Assembly (NCBI GenBank): GCA_963710745.1
Contig: CAVQBP010000002.1
Location: 62,001-126,000, forward strand
DNA: 64,000 nt
Source: CAVQBP01 sp963710745
GTDB taxonomy: Bacteria; Bacteroidota; Ignavibacteria; Ignavibacteriales; Ignavibacteriaceae
Direction: 5' to 3'
This document shows positions 39,028-47,619 of the stretch, piece by piece (within the stretch, counting starts at the first letter, position 1; each line of letters opens with the position of its first letter). Position numbers and translations under genes: made by a program. The notes under the pieces were generated by a model. The model did not search any database, was not told the origin of the DNA, and saw nothing but the letters and a program-made list of their open reading frames with translations.

Positions 39028-39300
39028 ATGAAAATTAAACCATTAGATGATCGTGTTTTACTGGAACCCGCAGTAGCGGAAGAAAAAACTGCATCGGGTA
39101 TTATTATTCCTGATTCAGCAAAAGAAAAACCAAGAATAGGAACAGTAGTCGCAGTTGGTACAGATGAAGATTTAAGAGAAAAAGTTAAAGAAGGCAATAA
39201 AGTCTTGTTCGCAAAGTACGGCGGCGATGAAGTTGAAATGAACGGGAAAGAATACAGGATACTGCAGCGTTCCGATATACTTGCTGTTGTGGAAGAGTAG
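39028..39300 (+). CDS. groES: Co-chaperonin GroES
   Basis: This 90-aa protein is the lid of the GroEL folding chamber. It shows MKIKPLDDRVLLEP at the start, the mobile loop KTASGIIIPDSAKEKP (residues 20-35) with its hydrophobic triplet III, and VLFAKYGGDEVEMNGKEY near the C-terminus. It is slightly short but complete. No groEL gene lies next to it here; the following gene runs in the opposite direction. The glutaredoxin gene is 10 bases upstream. Confidence 0.95.
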   Translation: MKIKPLDDRVLLEPAVAEEKTASGIIIPDSAKEKPRIGTVVAVGTDEDLREKVKEGNKVLFAKYGGDEVEMNGKEYRILQRSDILAVVEE

Positions 39301-39311
39301 TACAATTTCCG

Positions 39312-39354
39312 GAGTAGTGGAATATTGGAATGACATTCCATCATTCCATTACTC
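39312..39354. terminator. 43-bp near-perfect palindrome between convergent genes
   Basis: The 21-base arms 39312-39332 and 39334-39354 match at 18 of 21 positions around a single central base. It lies 11 bases after groES and 30 bases before the convergent amidohydrolase stop. A short T-rich run follows on the plus strand (TAATTTTTAC). It may act as a two-way terminator or be a member of an intergenic repeat family. Confidence 0.5.
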
Positions 39355-39384
39355 TAATTTTTACAAACGAACTCTCTCACAAAC

Positions 39385-40980
39385 TCAACAATTTGTATTC
39401 TGTTTATAAATTATTTCTCCATCGAATACAGTCATATCAATTTTAACATCTTTAATCTTTTCCGGGGGTATCTTAAAAATATTTTCACTTAAGACAACAA
39501 GATCAGCAATTTTGCCCTGTTCAATGCTCCCTTTAATATCTTCTTCGAAAGAAGCATAAGCATTATTTATTGTGTAGCATTTAACAGCATCTTCTACAGG
39601 GATTTTTTGTCCCGGTATCCAGCCGCCGGGATTTTTATGATCCGAAGTGTCTCTTGTTACCGCAGCATAAATTCCATCAAGAGGATTTAACGGGACAACC
39701 GGCCAGTCGCTGCCAAAGCACAGCACAACATTATTATCCAACAAAGTTCTGAAAGGAAATGAAAACTTTATTCTTTCTTTGCCAATTCTCTTTTCGGCAT
39801 AAGAACCATCAAAATATAAATGGAAAGGCTGACACGAAGCAATTACTCCTATGCTTGAAAACCTGGGGATATCCTGAAACCTTAAATGCTGTGCATGTTC
39901 AATCCTGAATCTTCTATCCCGAACAGGATTTTGTTTCTTTATTTTTTCATAAATATCAAGTAAATATGCATTTGTTTTATCGCCTATTGCATGTGTTGAA
40001 ATTTGCAGCTTTTGTTTATCGGCTTCTTCCGCCCATTTTCTAAGATTGCCGTCAACTAAAATATTTTGGGGCAAACCTGATGTAGAATCATTTTCGTAAG
40101 GTTCAAAAAACCAGGCGGTTTCTGCGCCAAGAGAACCATCAGCAAATGCTTTTAAAGAATTGAATTTTATTTTATTGCTTTTACATAACCCCTGGCTTAT
40201 TTCTTCATCAAGATCTTTGTAATTATTTATCGGCAGTATTGTATATATGCGGCATGTTAATTTACTATCTCTCTCCAGTTGAAGATAAGTTATCAGTTCA
40301 TTTCTGTTTGTAATATCATGTACACTTGTAATGCCGTTCCTTTTTGCCTCTTCAAGTGCGATTAATGCGGCCTGATATTTACGACGGCCGGAAGCTTCCG
40401 GAATAACTTTATATATCAAACTCATTGCATTATCTTTTAAAATACCTGTTAATTCTCCTTTTTGATCTTTACAAATCTCTCCGCCGGGGGGGTTATGAGT
40501 ATTTTCATTTATATTAGCTAATTTCAGGGCGTAAGAATTAGCCAGACCTATATGTTTATCCATTCTTTCAATAAATACAGGTATACCGGGGGTAAAAGGA
40601 TCTATCATTTCTTTATTCGGGAGTAACTTCTTTTCCCATTGCTCGTGATCCCAGCTTCCGCCTGTAATCCACTCATCATTTTTATTTTTAATATGATCTT
40701 TTAAGATTCCAATAAATTCCGATACCGATTTTGCACTTCTAAGGTTTAATCCGGATAAATAATTCCCGCCGTTTATAAAATGAACATGAGCATCAATAAA
40801 ACCGGGAAGCATTAATTTTCCCTTTAAATCAATAACTTCGGTATTTCTATTGACTTTTGATTTGGCTTCTTCATTACTGCCTGTATATAATATCTTATTT
40901 CCTTCAATAATAACTGCTTCCGTTAAAGGCTTTTTTTCACTAACTGTATATATAAATCCGTTAATAAATGCTTTTTTCAT
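39385..40980 (-). CDS. YtcJ-like metal-dependent amidohydrolase
   Basis: This 531-aa cytoplasmic protein belongs to the amidohydrolase_3 group. The metal-site motif GFIDAHVHFINGG is at about residues 58-70. Other family blocks are GGSWDHEQWEKKLLPNK, TSVHDITNRNEL, LKAFADGSLGAETAWFFEPY, STHAIGDKTNAYLLDIYE, RIEHAQHLRFQDIPRF and CFGSDWPVVPLNPLDGIYAA. The reaction is unknown; relatives hydrolyse amides or cyclic imides. It has no signal peptide. It is a single gene with a 273-base gap upstream. Confidence 0.9.
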   Translation of the reverse strand: MKKAFINGFIYTVSEKKPLTEAVIIEGNKILYTGSNEEAKSKVNRNTEVIDLKGKLMLPGFIDAHVHFINGGNYLSGLNLRSAKSVSEFIGILKDHIKNKNDEWITGGSWDHEQWEKKLLPNKEMIDPFTPGIPVFIERMDKHIGLANSYALKLANINENTHNPPGGEICKDQKGELTGILKDNAMSLIYKVIPEASGRRKYQAALIALEEAKRNGITSVHDITNRNELITYLQLERDSKLTCRIYTILPINNYKDLDEEISQGLCKSNKIKFNSLKAFADGSLGAETAWFFEPYENDSTSGLPQNILVDGNLRKWAEEADKQKLQISTHAIGDKTNAYLLDIYEKIKKQNPVRDRRFRIEHAQHLRFQDIPRFSSIGVIASCQPFHLYFDGSYAEKRIGKERIKFSFPFRTLLDNNVVLCFGSDWPVVPLNPLDGIYAAVTRDTSDHKNPGGWIPGQKIPVEDAVKCYTINNAYASFEEDIKGSIEQGKIADLVVLSENIFKIPPEKIKDVKIDMTVFDGEIIYKQNTNC

Positions 40981-41253
40981 ATTCGGGTAAATAATTAATG
41001 ATAATAATCTTAATTGACTTTGAAGTTACATAATTAAGAAATAAAATGATGAGATTTATAGTAAATAGAAAAATGTTTAACTCTAATAGAAGGATTAAAT
41101 TGCTGCAATTCTTTATTTTTTTCTCAAAATGATTTTCTTTTATAAATTATTTTAAGTCATAAGGATAATTTGTTAAAGATAGTTTAATAATTGTATGAAT
41201 TTTTTTTAGATTTATATTCCAAAATTATTTTATTTAAATATATATAAATAATT

Positions 41254-41967
41254 ATGAATCTTGATGTACTTGTGTTTGCTGCTCATCCCGATGATGCAGA
41301 ATTATCTATGGGAGGAACTATTGCTAAATTAGCTTCTCAAAATTTTAAAATAGGGTTAATCGATTTCACCAGGGGAGAGCTGGGTACCAGGGGAAGTGCC
41401 GATATAAGGCAGAAAGAGGCATTTCAGGCTGCTCTTACTTTGAAGATAGCAGTAAGAGAAAATCTTAATATTCCTGATGGAAACATCGAAAAAAATCAGC
41501 AGAACCTGGTAAAGGTAATTATGGCTATCAGGAAATACAGGCCAAAAATAATCTTCGCTCCGTACTTTAATGATCGACACCCTGATCATATTGATGTAAG
41601 CATGCTTGTAAAGCAGGCAATGTTCTCAACAGGCTTAATTAAAATCAAAACATTTGATAAGGAAGTAGCCCAGCCGGCTTTTCGCCCGAATAAACTTTTT
41701 TATTACATGCAGACATATACCTTTGATCCAACTTTTATTGTGGATGTAAGCTCCTGTTTTGAGATTAAAATGAAAGCAGTAAATTCTTATTCTTCACAAT
41801 TCTTTAACCCCAAAAGCCCTGAACCGGAAACTTTTATAAGCAAACCCGGCTTTATTCAGTATATCGAATCTAGAGCTCAGTTTTATGGCTTTCAAATCGG
41901 GAAGAAATATGGTGAACCTTTCTATTGTGAAGAAAAAATTGAATTTGAGCCTGGCAGTTTATTGTAA
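41254..41967 (+). CDS. bshB1: Bacillithiol biosynthesis deacetylase
   Basis: This 237-aa cytoplasmic zinc enzyme of the LmbE/PIG-L family removes the acetyl group from GlcNAc-malate in bacillithiol synthesis. The zinc motif AAHPDDAELSMGGT is at about residues 9-22. The block FTRGELGTRGSADIRQKEA and the His site YFNDRHPDHIDVS (about 108-120) match BshB1. The length is normal. bshA and bshC are not in this window. It implies that the organism uses bacillithiol as its low-molecular-weight thiol, as many Bacteroidota and Chlorobi relatives do. Confidence 0.88.
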   Translation: MNLDVLVFAAHPDDAELSMGGTIAKLASQNFKIGLIDFTRGELGTRGSADIRQKEAFQAALTLKIAVRENLNIPDGNIEKNQQNLVKVIMAIRKYRPKIIFAPYFNDRHPDHIDVSMLVKQAMFSTGLIKIKTFDKEVAQPAFRPNKLFYYMQTYTFDPTFIVDVSSCFEIKMKAVNSYSSQFFNPKSPEPETFISKPGFIQYIESRAQFYGFQIGKKYGEPFYCEEKIEFEPGSLL

Positions 41968-42270
41968 AAGAAATAATATTCGGAAATCATTTTCATCTTT
42001 CCTGATTTTTTCCGGAAATATTGATTATTTAATTTCCGGCTCAAATTTTATTAGTTTCGATTTTGGAAGAAATCCTATATTTTACCCGCAAATAGTTCTT
42101 TTGGCATATTAAATGTTATTAGAATTTATTGGATTTTAAATTTTCTTTTTCATATTATTACATTATGTCTATTGGGGTAAGTGCTTAAACACATTCCGAA
42201 ATTTCCTTTTTCTATTTCAATAAGTATATTTTATATTAAATTGAGTAAATTTTAATAAAAGGTGAATATC
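41968..42270. other. 303-bp AT-rich intergenic region, nothing recognised
   Basis: I see no hairpin with a T-run, RNA gene or intact reading frame. AAAAGGTG just before the next ATG is a ribosome-binding-like site. Confidence 0.6.
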
Positions 42271-42912
42271 ATGAAAAAACGAATCTACCTGCAGAGAAGA
42301 GTGATTTTTACTTCACTTATGTTTTTATCATTGAGTTTTGCTGCCCTGGCACAAACTACTGATATACCTGTAGTAAGTGCTCCAATTGATAAAAATGACA
42401 TGATTCCTGAAGGCTGGTTCAAAAGCGGGACAGAACCCCAGGATTACTTAATAGGAATAGACAGGGATATGAGTGAAAACGGCGGTTCATCTGCCTTTAT
42501 AAAATCTAAAGAACTAAAACCATCCGGATCATGTGATCTTATGCAGGAAATTAAAGCAGATAATTACCGGGGTGAACGAGTAAGATTAACTGGTTATGCC
42601 AGGACAAAGTTTGTTTCATACTGGTCAGGTTTGTTTATGACAGTAGAGGATGCTACAGGAAGAACAATTGCATTTGATAATATGCAGAACAGACCCGTAA
42701 TTGGTTCATCCGATTGGATTAAATATGAAATCGTTCTGGATGTTCCCCGAAATGCCGGCAGGATTTTATTCGGTGCTTCTTTACACGGAAAAGGAGAAAT
42801 ATGGATTGATAATTTTAAATTGCTTGTAGTTAATAAAAATATTCCATTAACAGACCTTAGCGGAAAATTACCTAATGCACTTTATCCCGATAATATGAAT
42901 TTCGAAAAATAA
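42271..42912 (+). CDS. Secreted protein with carbohydrate-binding-like domain
   Basis: This 213-aa protein starts at ATG 42271, after AAAAGGTG. The signal peptide (RRVIFTSLMFLSLSFAALA, then QTTDIP) is clear. The mature part looks like one jelly-roll domain: PEGWFKSGTEPQDYLIGID, SGSCDLMQEIKADNYRGERV, TVEDATGRTIAFDNMQNRP and IWIDNFKLLVVNK. Similar domains occur beside regulators and in secreted proteins of Bacteroidota, where they may bind carbohydrate. The exact function is not known. The neighbours give no clear operon. Confidence 0.7.
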   Translation: MKKRIYLQRRVIFTSLMFLSLSFAALAQTTDIPVVSAPIDKNDMIPEGWFKSGTEPQDYLIGIDRDMSENGGSSAFIKSKELKPSGSCDLMQEIKADNYRGERVRLTGYARTKFVSYWSGLFMTVEDATGRTIAFDNMQNRPVIGSSDWIKYEIVLDVPRNAGRILFGASLHGKGEIWIDNFKLLVVNKNIPLTDLSGKLPNALYPDNMNFEK

Positions 42913-42923
42913 TCTGAAAATAT

Positions 42924-43319
42924 TTAACCCTTATCCTGTTTATCCTGATAAATCTGTTGTTGATCTTCTGCTCCATTCTTTAACCTGATAACGGATATAA
43001 CATTTCCTTTATTGTCTAATACAATTAAAAGTGAATTATTGTCGTTACCTTCAGCAGAATGGATTGACTCATATAATGAAGAGTGATGAAAATCAATCAG
43101 ATCCTGGTTTAATGTATAAATGTCAGACTGGTCTGCTGTTGGAGTATAAATATTTGAATTATCCGACTGGGGAAAATAAACATCCGGATAATATATTTGT
43201 GAATTGAAATTATACAAAGAACTGCTGCTCTGGGCATTTGAAACACTGCTGAAAAATAGGAATAAAAATAATGTTGATATTGCAGCTGCAAATAAGCTGC
43301 CTCTATTTAGTCGCATCAT
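42924..43319 (-). CDS. Small secreted protein of unknown function
   Basis: This 131-aa protein has a signal peptide (SLFAAAISTLFLFLFFSSVSNAQ) and a mature part rich in Ser, Tyr, Asp and Gln (SSSSLYNFNSQIYYPDVYFP). AAAGGTGG lies just upstream of the start. The C-terminal coding part overlaps a phrase-like intergenic sequence (TTATCCTGTTTATCCTGATA near 42931), so the true end could be decayed. I do not recognise a family. A real, poorly conserved gene is likely. Confidence 0.5.
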   Translation of the reverse strand: MMRLNRGSLFAAAISTLFLFLFFSSVSNAQSSSSLYNFNSQIYYPDVYFPQSDNSNIYTPTADQSDIYTLNQDLIDFHHSSLYESIHSAEGNDNNSLLIVLDNKGNVISVIRLKNGAEDQQQIYQDKQDKG

Positions 43320-43444
43320 TTTACCACCTTTGTTTTTAATTACTCGTACATATTATATTTAGCATTAGATTAATATCAAATCTCAATAATCACATATGCT
43401 TAGAGAATTTTGATATAATTTAAAATTGAATTAAAATTCTAGTT

Positions 43445-43801
43445 ATGAATTTTTTAATTTATATAAGAAAAAGAACATTCAAGCTCTTAACAATCTGTCT
43501 GTCGTTATTGTTTCTTTTTAATATCCTGATTTCCTTTTCAGCTTCCGCAACTAATATTAAGAAAACGGAAGATCAAAACATTGTCTTTCTGGACCTAAGC
43601 TCAAGTACAAATATCTTAATAAATAAGATAGAGACCGACAAGAGAATTCTTGATAAAACTACGGGAGTAGAATATATAAGAGTTTATTTGGATTCTTTAA
43701 ACATTGTTTTTAATAAATATCATGCCTCAATTAAAAACAGCCTGAGCAAATCTAATTCTTCACGCCCCTTTATAACCGTTGTATATTCAACAGATATCTG
43801 A
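43445..43801 (+). CDS. Small membrane-anchored or secreted hypothetical protein
   Basis: This 118-aa protein has a hydrophobic N-terminal stretch (FKLLTICLSLLFLFNILISFS, residues about 12-32) preceded by basic residues, so it is exported or anchored. The rest is polar with no recognised motif. No clear ribosome binding site is seen. It lies upstream of a 40-aa membrane protein and a symporter, 65 bases away. A gene is plausible but not certain. Confidence 0.45.
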   Translation: MNFLIYIRKRTFKLLTICLSLLFLFNILISFSASATNIKKTEDQNIVFLDLSSSTNILINKIETDKRILDKTTGVEYIRVYLDSLNIVFNKYHASIKNSLSKSNSSRPFITVVYSTDI

Positions 43802-43866
43802 CCAAAGTAATTCCTCAGCAAAAATTATTAAATATTTTTTCTAAAATTAAATTTTAAGGAATTACT

Positions 43867-43989
43867 ATGGAACCGGATAATAAAGAAGATAATAAATCAA
43901 ATATGCCGTTTTATTTCTTTGTAGGAGTTTTTTCAATAGGATTTTTAGTCGGTTTGGTTTATATATTATATTCAATGTTTTTTTCATAA
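43867..43989 (+). CDS. 40-aa single-span membrane protein upstream of NSS symporter
   Basis: ATG 43867 follows AAGGA by 7 bases and opens a 40-aa frame with an acidic start (MEPDNKEDNKSNMPF) and one span (YFFVGVFSIGFLVGLVYILY). It lies 108 bases before the NSS-family symporter. Some NSS-type transporters have a small one-span partner, such as MetS with MetP, so a partner role is possible. The sequence itself does not match MetS clearly. Short length limits certainty. Confidence 0.6.
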   Translation: MEPDNKEDNKSNMPFYFFVGVFSIGFLVGLVYILYSMFFS

Positions 43990-44000
43990 TTTTATTGCAT

Positions 44001-44074
44001 ACTCCAAATTTTAATAAATTTTTTCTATTTTGCGTTCATATATCCCGAATCTTTCGGGACACTCCAAATTTTAA
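44001..44074. repeat. 14-bp direct repeat flanking a strong hairpin
   Basis: ACTCCAAATTTTAA occurs exactly at 44001-44014 and 44061-44074. Between them TCCCGAA (44043-44049) pairs with TTCGGGA (44053-44059) around a 3-base loop. It lies in the leader of the symporter gene. No T-run follows, so this is not a standard terminator. Confidence 0.5.
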
Positions 44075-44097
44075 ATTAAAATTCTGCAGGAGAATTT

Positions 44098-45654
44098 ATG
44101 TCCCAGAATAATGAAAGAGAACAATGGGGGAGTAAAATAGGATTAATTTTAGCAGTTGCCGGTAATGCTGTAGGATTAGGAAATTTTTTAAGATTCCCTG
44201 TTCAGGCGGCACAAAACGGCGGCGGCGCCTTTATGATCCCTTATTTTATTTTCTTTCTTATATTGGGAATCCCTTTGATGTGGATAGAATGGGGGATTGG
44301 GAGACACGGAGGTAAATATAACCATGGCAGTGCACCTGGTATGTTTGATGTTTTGTGGAAAAATAAACTTGCCAAATATTTTGGAGCACTGGGTTTGTTT
44401 ATTTCACTGACAATAATGATCTACTATACTTATATCGAATCATGGACGCTGGGTTTCAGCTTCTTCTCAATTACTAAAAGTTATTTTGATATGGAAAGTT
44501 TTGAAGCTATGAAAACTTTCTTATACAGCTTCCAGGGTAAAGAGACCAGCATACATTTTACGTCAATTCTCCCATCATATTTATTTATGCTGATAACTTT
44601 TGCGATAAACTTTTGGATACTTTATAAGGGTATCTCAAAAGGAATTGAGAAACTTGCCAAGATTGCTATGCCCCTTTTGTTTGTTTTTGGAATTATACTT
44701 ACGGTAAGAGTTCTAACACTCGGAACTCCAAATCCTGCTCATCCGGATAATTCTATTATTAATGGTTTGGCTTTCATGTGGAATCCAAAATTCAGCAGTC
44801 TCGGTAATCCGGATGTGTGGCTTGCTGCTGCGGGTCAGATCTTCTTCACATTATCTGTCGGTATGGGAACAATACAGGCATACGCAAGCTATTTAAAGCC
44901 CAAAGATGATATAGCTCTATCGGGATTAAGTACATCTGCTACGAATGAATTTGCCGAAGTAGTTTTAGGCGGTTCCATTGCAATACCTGCAGCAGTTGCT
45001 TTTTTCGGCCTTACAATGACTACTCAAATTGCCAACGGCGGTGCATTCGATCTCGGCTTTGTATCTATGCCGCTTATATTCGAACAAATTCCTTTCGGTT
45101 CTTTCTTCGGATTTATCTGGTTTTTACTTTTATTTTTTGCAGGCATTACTTCTTCGGTGGCAATGGGACAGCCGGTAATTGCTTTTATGGAAGATGAATT
45201 TAAAGTTTCAAGGAAGAAAGCAACAGCTATTTTGGCGGTCGTTGTTCTTATTGCAGTCCAGTTTGTAATATTTTTTATTAAATATGGTTTCCTGGATGAA
45301 ATGGATTATTGGGCAGGTACATTCGGCTTAGTATTGTTCGCTCTTATTGAAACAATATTGTTTATGTGGGTATTTGGAGCCGATAAAGCATGGAATGAAT
45401 TAAATGACGGCGGAGATATCAGGATACCGAGATTCTTTTATTACCTGATGAAGTTTATAACTCCGGCTGTTCTGTTTATTATTATGCTTTGGTGGTTCAT
45501 ACAGGACGCAATACCTATACTGATGCTTAAAAATGTGGCTGAAGTTAATTATCCCTATATATGGGGAGCAAGAATTCTTATGCTTGTATTGTTAGGCTTA
45601 ATATTCTTAATGATCAAAATAGCCTGGGATAAAAAGGAGGAGCAAAAATTTTAA
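44098..45654 (+). CDS. Sodium-dependent transporter, NSS family
   Basis: This 518-aa inner-membrane protein has 11-12 spans. The first span carries the sodium and substrate-site motif LAVAGNAVGLGNFLRFPVQA (about residues 18-36). Further family features are PYFIFFLILGIPLMWIEWGIG and AAAGQIFFTLSVGMGTIQAYASY. The family imports amino acids or other amines with sodium, but the substrate cannot be assigned. The start follows AGGAG by 7 bases. A strong hairpin and a 40-aa membrane protein lie upstream. The next gene, kup, is 143 bases away. Confidence 0.93.
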   Translation: MSQNNEREQWGSKIGLILAVAGNAVGLGNFLRFPVQAAQNGGGAFMIPYFIFFLILGIPLMWIEWGIGRHGGKYNHGSAPGMFDVLWKNKLAKYFGALGLFISLTIMIYYTYIESWTLGFSFFSITKSYFDMESFEAMKTFLYSFQGKETSIHFTSILPSYLFMLITFAINFWILYKGISKGIEKLAKIAMPLLFVFGIILTVRVLTLGTPNPAHPDNSIINGLAFMWNPKFSSLGNPDVWLAAAGQIFFTLSVGMGTIQAYASYLKPKDDIALSGLSTSATNEFAEVVLGGSIAIPAAVAFFGLTMTTQIANGGAFDLGFVSMPLIFEQIPFGSFFGFIWFLLLFFAGITSSVAMGQPVIAFMEDEFKVSRKKATAILAVVVLIAVQFVIFFIKYGFLDEMDYWAGTFGLVLFALIETILFMWVFGADKAWNELNDGGDIRIPRFFYYLMKFITPAVLFIIMLWWFIQDAIPILMLKNVAEVNYPYIWGARILMLVLLGLIFLMIKIAWDKKEEQKF

Positions 45655-45797
45655 TTTTTTTCCAAATAAAGTTAAATTACATCAACTGAAAATAAAAATT
45701 TTGAAATTTCTATTATATTATTAAAAGATTGCTTCATTTTTTATAATCTTGAATAAATACTTAAAATTTGAATTGTTGAGGTTTTACCAGGAATTGA

Positions 45798-47618
45798 ATG
45801 TCTAATAATAACCGTTCTTTTTCAATAAAAGAAAACATAAAAGCTATGGGACTTGTTTTCGGGGATATTGGAACAAGTCCAATCTACACAATTACAGTCG
45901 TTTTTACACTTACAAGACCTACCCATGATAATGTAATGGGTGTGCTTTCCCTGATGTTTTGGTCGCTGATTATTTTAGTCACCATGGAATATGCGTGGCT
46001 GGCAATGAGCCTCAGTATTAAAGGCGAAGGCGGTATAATTGTTATTAAAGAAATACTTGCTAAAATTGTAAAAACCGGAAGGAGAGCTGCTTTTGCAACT
46101 TTCCTTGGTTATGTAGGCGTATCACTGCTTATGGGTGACGGAGTAATAACTCCTGCAATAAGTATTCTCTCGGCAGTAGAAGGTTTGGAATTAATTCCAG
46201 GGCTGGGCCACATAAGCACCAGTACAGTTATCCTTATTACAAGTATAATCACAATCCTTTTATTTGCATTCCAATCAAAGGGGACAGATAAAGTATCTGC
46301 TTCTTTCGGCCCTATAATGGTAATCTGGTTTTCTTCACTTTTTATATCGGGTTTAATCTCTATAACCAGAGCGCCCGGTGTACTCCTGGCAATTAGTCCT
46401 CATTACGCTATAGAATTCATGATTCGAAATGGATTATCCGGTTTTTTTGTTTTAAGTGAAGTAATTTTATGTGCTACCGGTGGCGAAGCACTATATGCTG
46501 ATATGGGGCATCTGGGAAGCACTCCGATCAGACAAGCCTGGTATTTTGTTTTTGTTGCACTGGTGGTAAATTATTTCGGGCAGGGTGCTTTCTTGATTAC
46601 CCAGCACAGACCCGAATCTATTCTTTTTGAAATGGTTCACAGCATCTCAAATATTGCCTATATCCCGTTTTTAATCTTAACTCTTTTTGCTACAATAATT
46701 GCATCCCAGGCAATGATTAGTGCAGTCATGTCGCTAATATACCAGGGAATTACTACAAGAATATTCCCATTAATGAAGATTACCTATACATCAACAGAAT
46801 TAAAATCCCAGATTTATATAAGTGTTATAAACTGGATCCTTCTGGCTGCTGTTTTATTAATGGTATTTATGTTTGAGAAATCAGAAAACCTGGCCGCAGC
46901 ATATGGATTAGCCGTTACTGCCACAATGACTATCAGTTCCATTTTTATGATCTGGATATTTAGACTGCAAAAGAATTACCTTAAGATGGGTGCAGCTATG
47001 CTGGTTTTTGTTGTCGACCTTATGTTTCTGCTTGCAGTATTCAATAAAATTCCATACGGCGGATATTGGTCTATAATAATTGCCTTAATACCTTTCTTTG
47101 TTATTCGTTTATGGCAGAAAGGCGGACGCGCAATGTACAGGTCTTTCCGTGCACTGCCGATAGATGTATTTACAGAGAGCTTTAATCAGATCTATTCTCT
47201 TAATAATAATATCAGGGGAACGGCTATTTTCTTTACTAAAAATTTAAAAGAAATTCCCCCTTATGTTGTTCATTGTATGATTAAAAGTAATATTATTTAT
47301 GAAGAAAATATACTTTTATCGATCTCGATTAATGATACACCGTATGGTGTTAAATTTCACGAAAAGAAGGTAATCGAAAAAGGCTTATCGGGAATTATTA
47401 TAGATGTAGGATATATGGAATATCTGGATATACCTCAGTTATTAAAAGAAAATGGAATAACTGAAAAAGTTATTTTTTATGGTGTAGAAGATATAACGAC
47501 AAAAAATCCTTTATTAAAAGTTTATGCATTCTTAAAAAAGATTTCACCAAGCTTTGTCACTTTTTACAGGCTTCCTTACAATAAATTGCACGGTGTTGCA
47601 ACACGACTGGAACTTTAA
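45798..47618 (+). CDS. kup: KUP-family potassium uptake protein
   Basis: This 606-aa protein has 12 spans and a cytoplasmic C-terminal domain of about 150 residues. The family signature GLVFGDIGTSPIYTI is at about residues 19-33. VTMEYAWLAMSLSIKGEGGI and GDGVITPAISILSAVEGLE follow. FVLSEVILCATGGEALYADMG (near residue 225) is also typical. It imports potassium, probably with protons. The EEP hydrolase gene starts 2 bases after the stop, so these genes are one operon. Confidence 0.95.
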   Translation: MSNNNRSFSIKENIKAMGLVFGDIGTSPIYTITVVFTLTRPTHDNVMGVLSLMFWSLIILVTMEYAWLAMSLSIKGEGGIIVIKEILAKIVKTGRRAAFATFLGYVGVSLLMGDGVITPAISILSAVEGLELIPGLGHISTSTVILITSIITILLFAFQSKGTDKVSASFGPIMVIWFSSLFISGLISITRAPGVLLAISPHYAIEFMIRNGLSGFFVLSEVILCATGGEALYADMGHLGSTPIRQAWYFVFVALVVNYFGQGAFLITQHRPESILFEMVHSISNIAYIPFLILTLFATIIASQAMISAVMSLIYQGITTRIFPLMKITYTSTELKSQIYISVINWILLAAVLLMVFMFEKSENLAAAYGLAVTATMTISSIFMIWIFRLQKNYLKMGAAMLVFVVDLMFLLAVFNKIPYGGYWSIIIALIPFFVIRLWQKGGRAMYRSFRALPIDVFTESFNQIYSLNNNIRGTAIFFTKNLKEIPPYVVHCMIKSNIIYEENILLSISINDTPYGVKFHEKKVIEKGLSGIIIDVGYMEYLDIPQLLKENGITEKVIFYGVEDITTKNPLLKVYAFLKKISPSFVTFYRLPYNKLHGVATRLEL

Positions 47619-47619
47619 T

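Noticed and set aside
39006..39344. 112-codon frame opposite groES
   Set aside because: groES is unmistakable on the plus strand; the antisense frame has no signal.
41885..42112. 75-codon frame running from bshB1 into the gap
   Set aside because: Half of it is a shifted frame of bshB1, and no start signal or known domain was seen.
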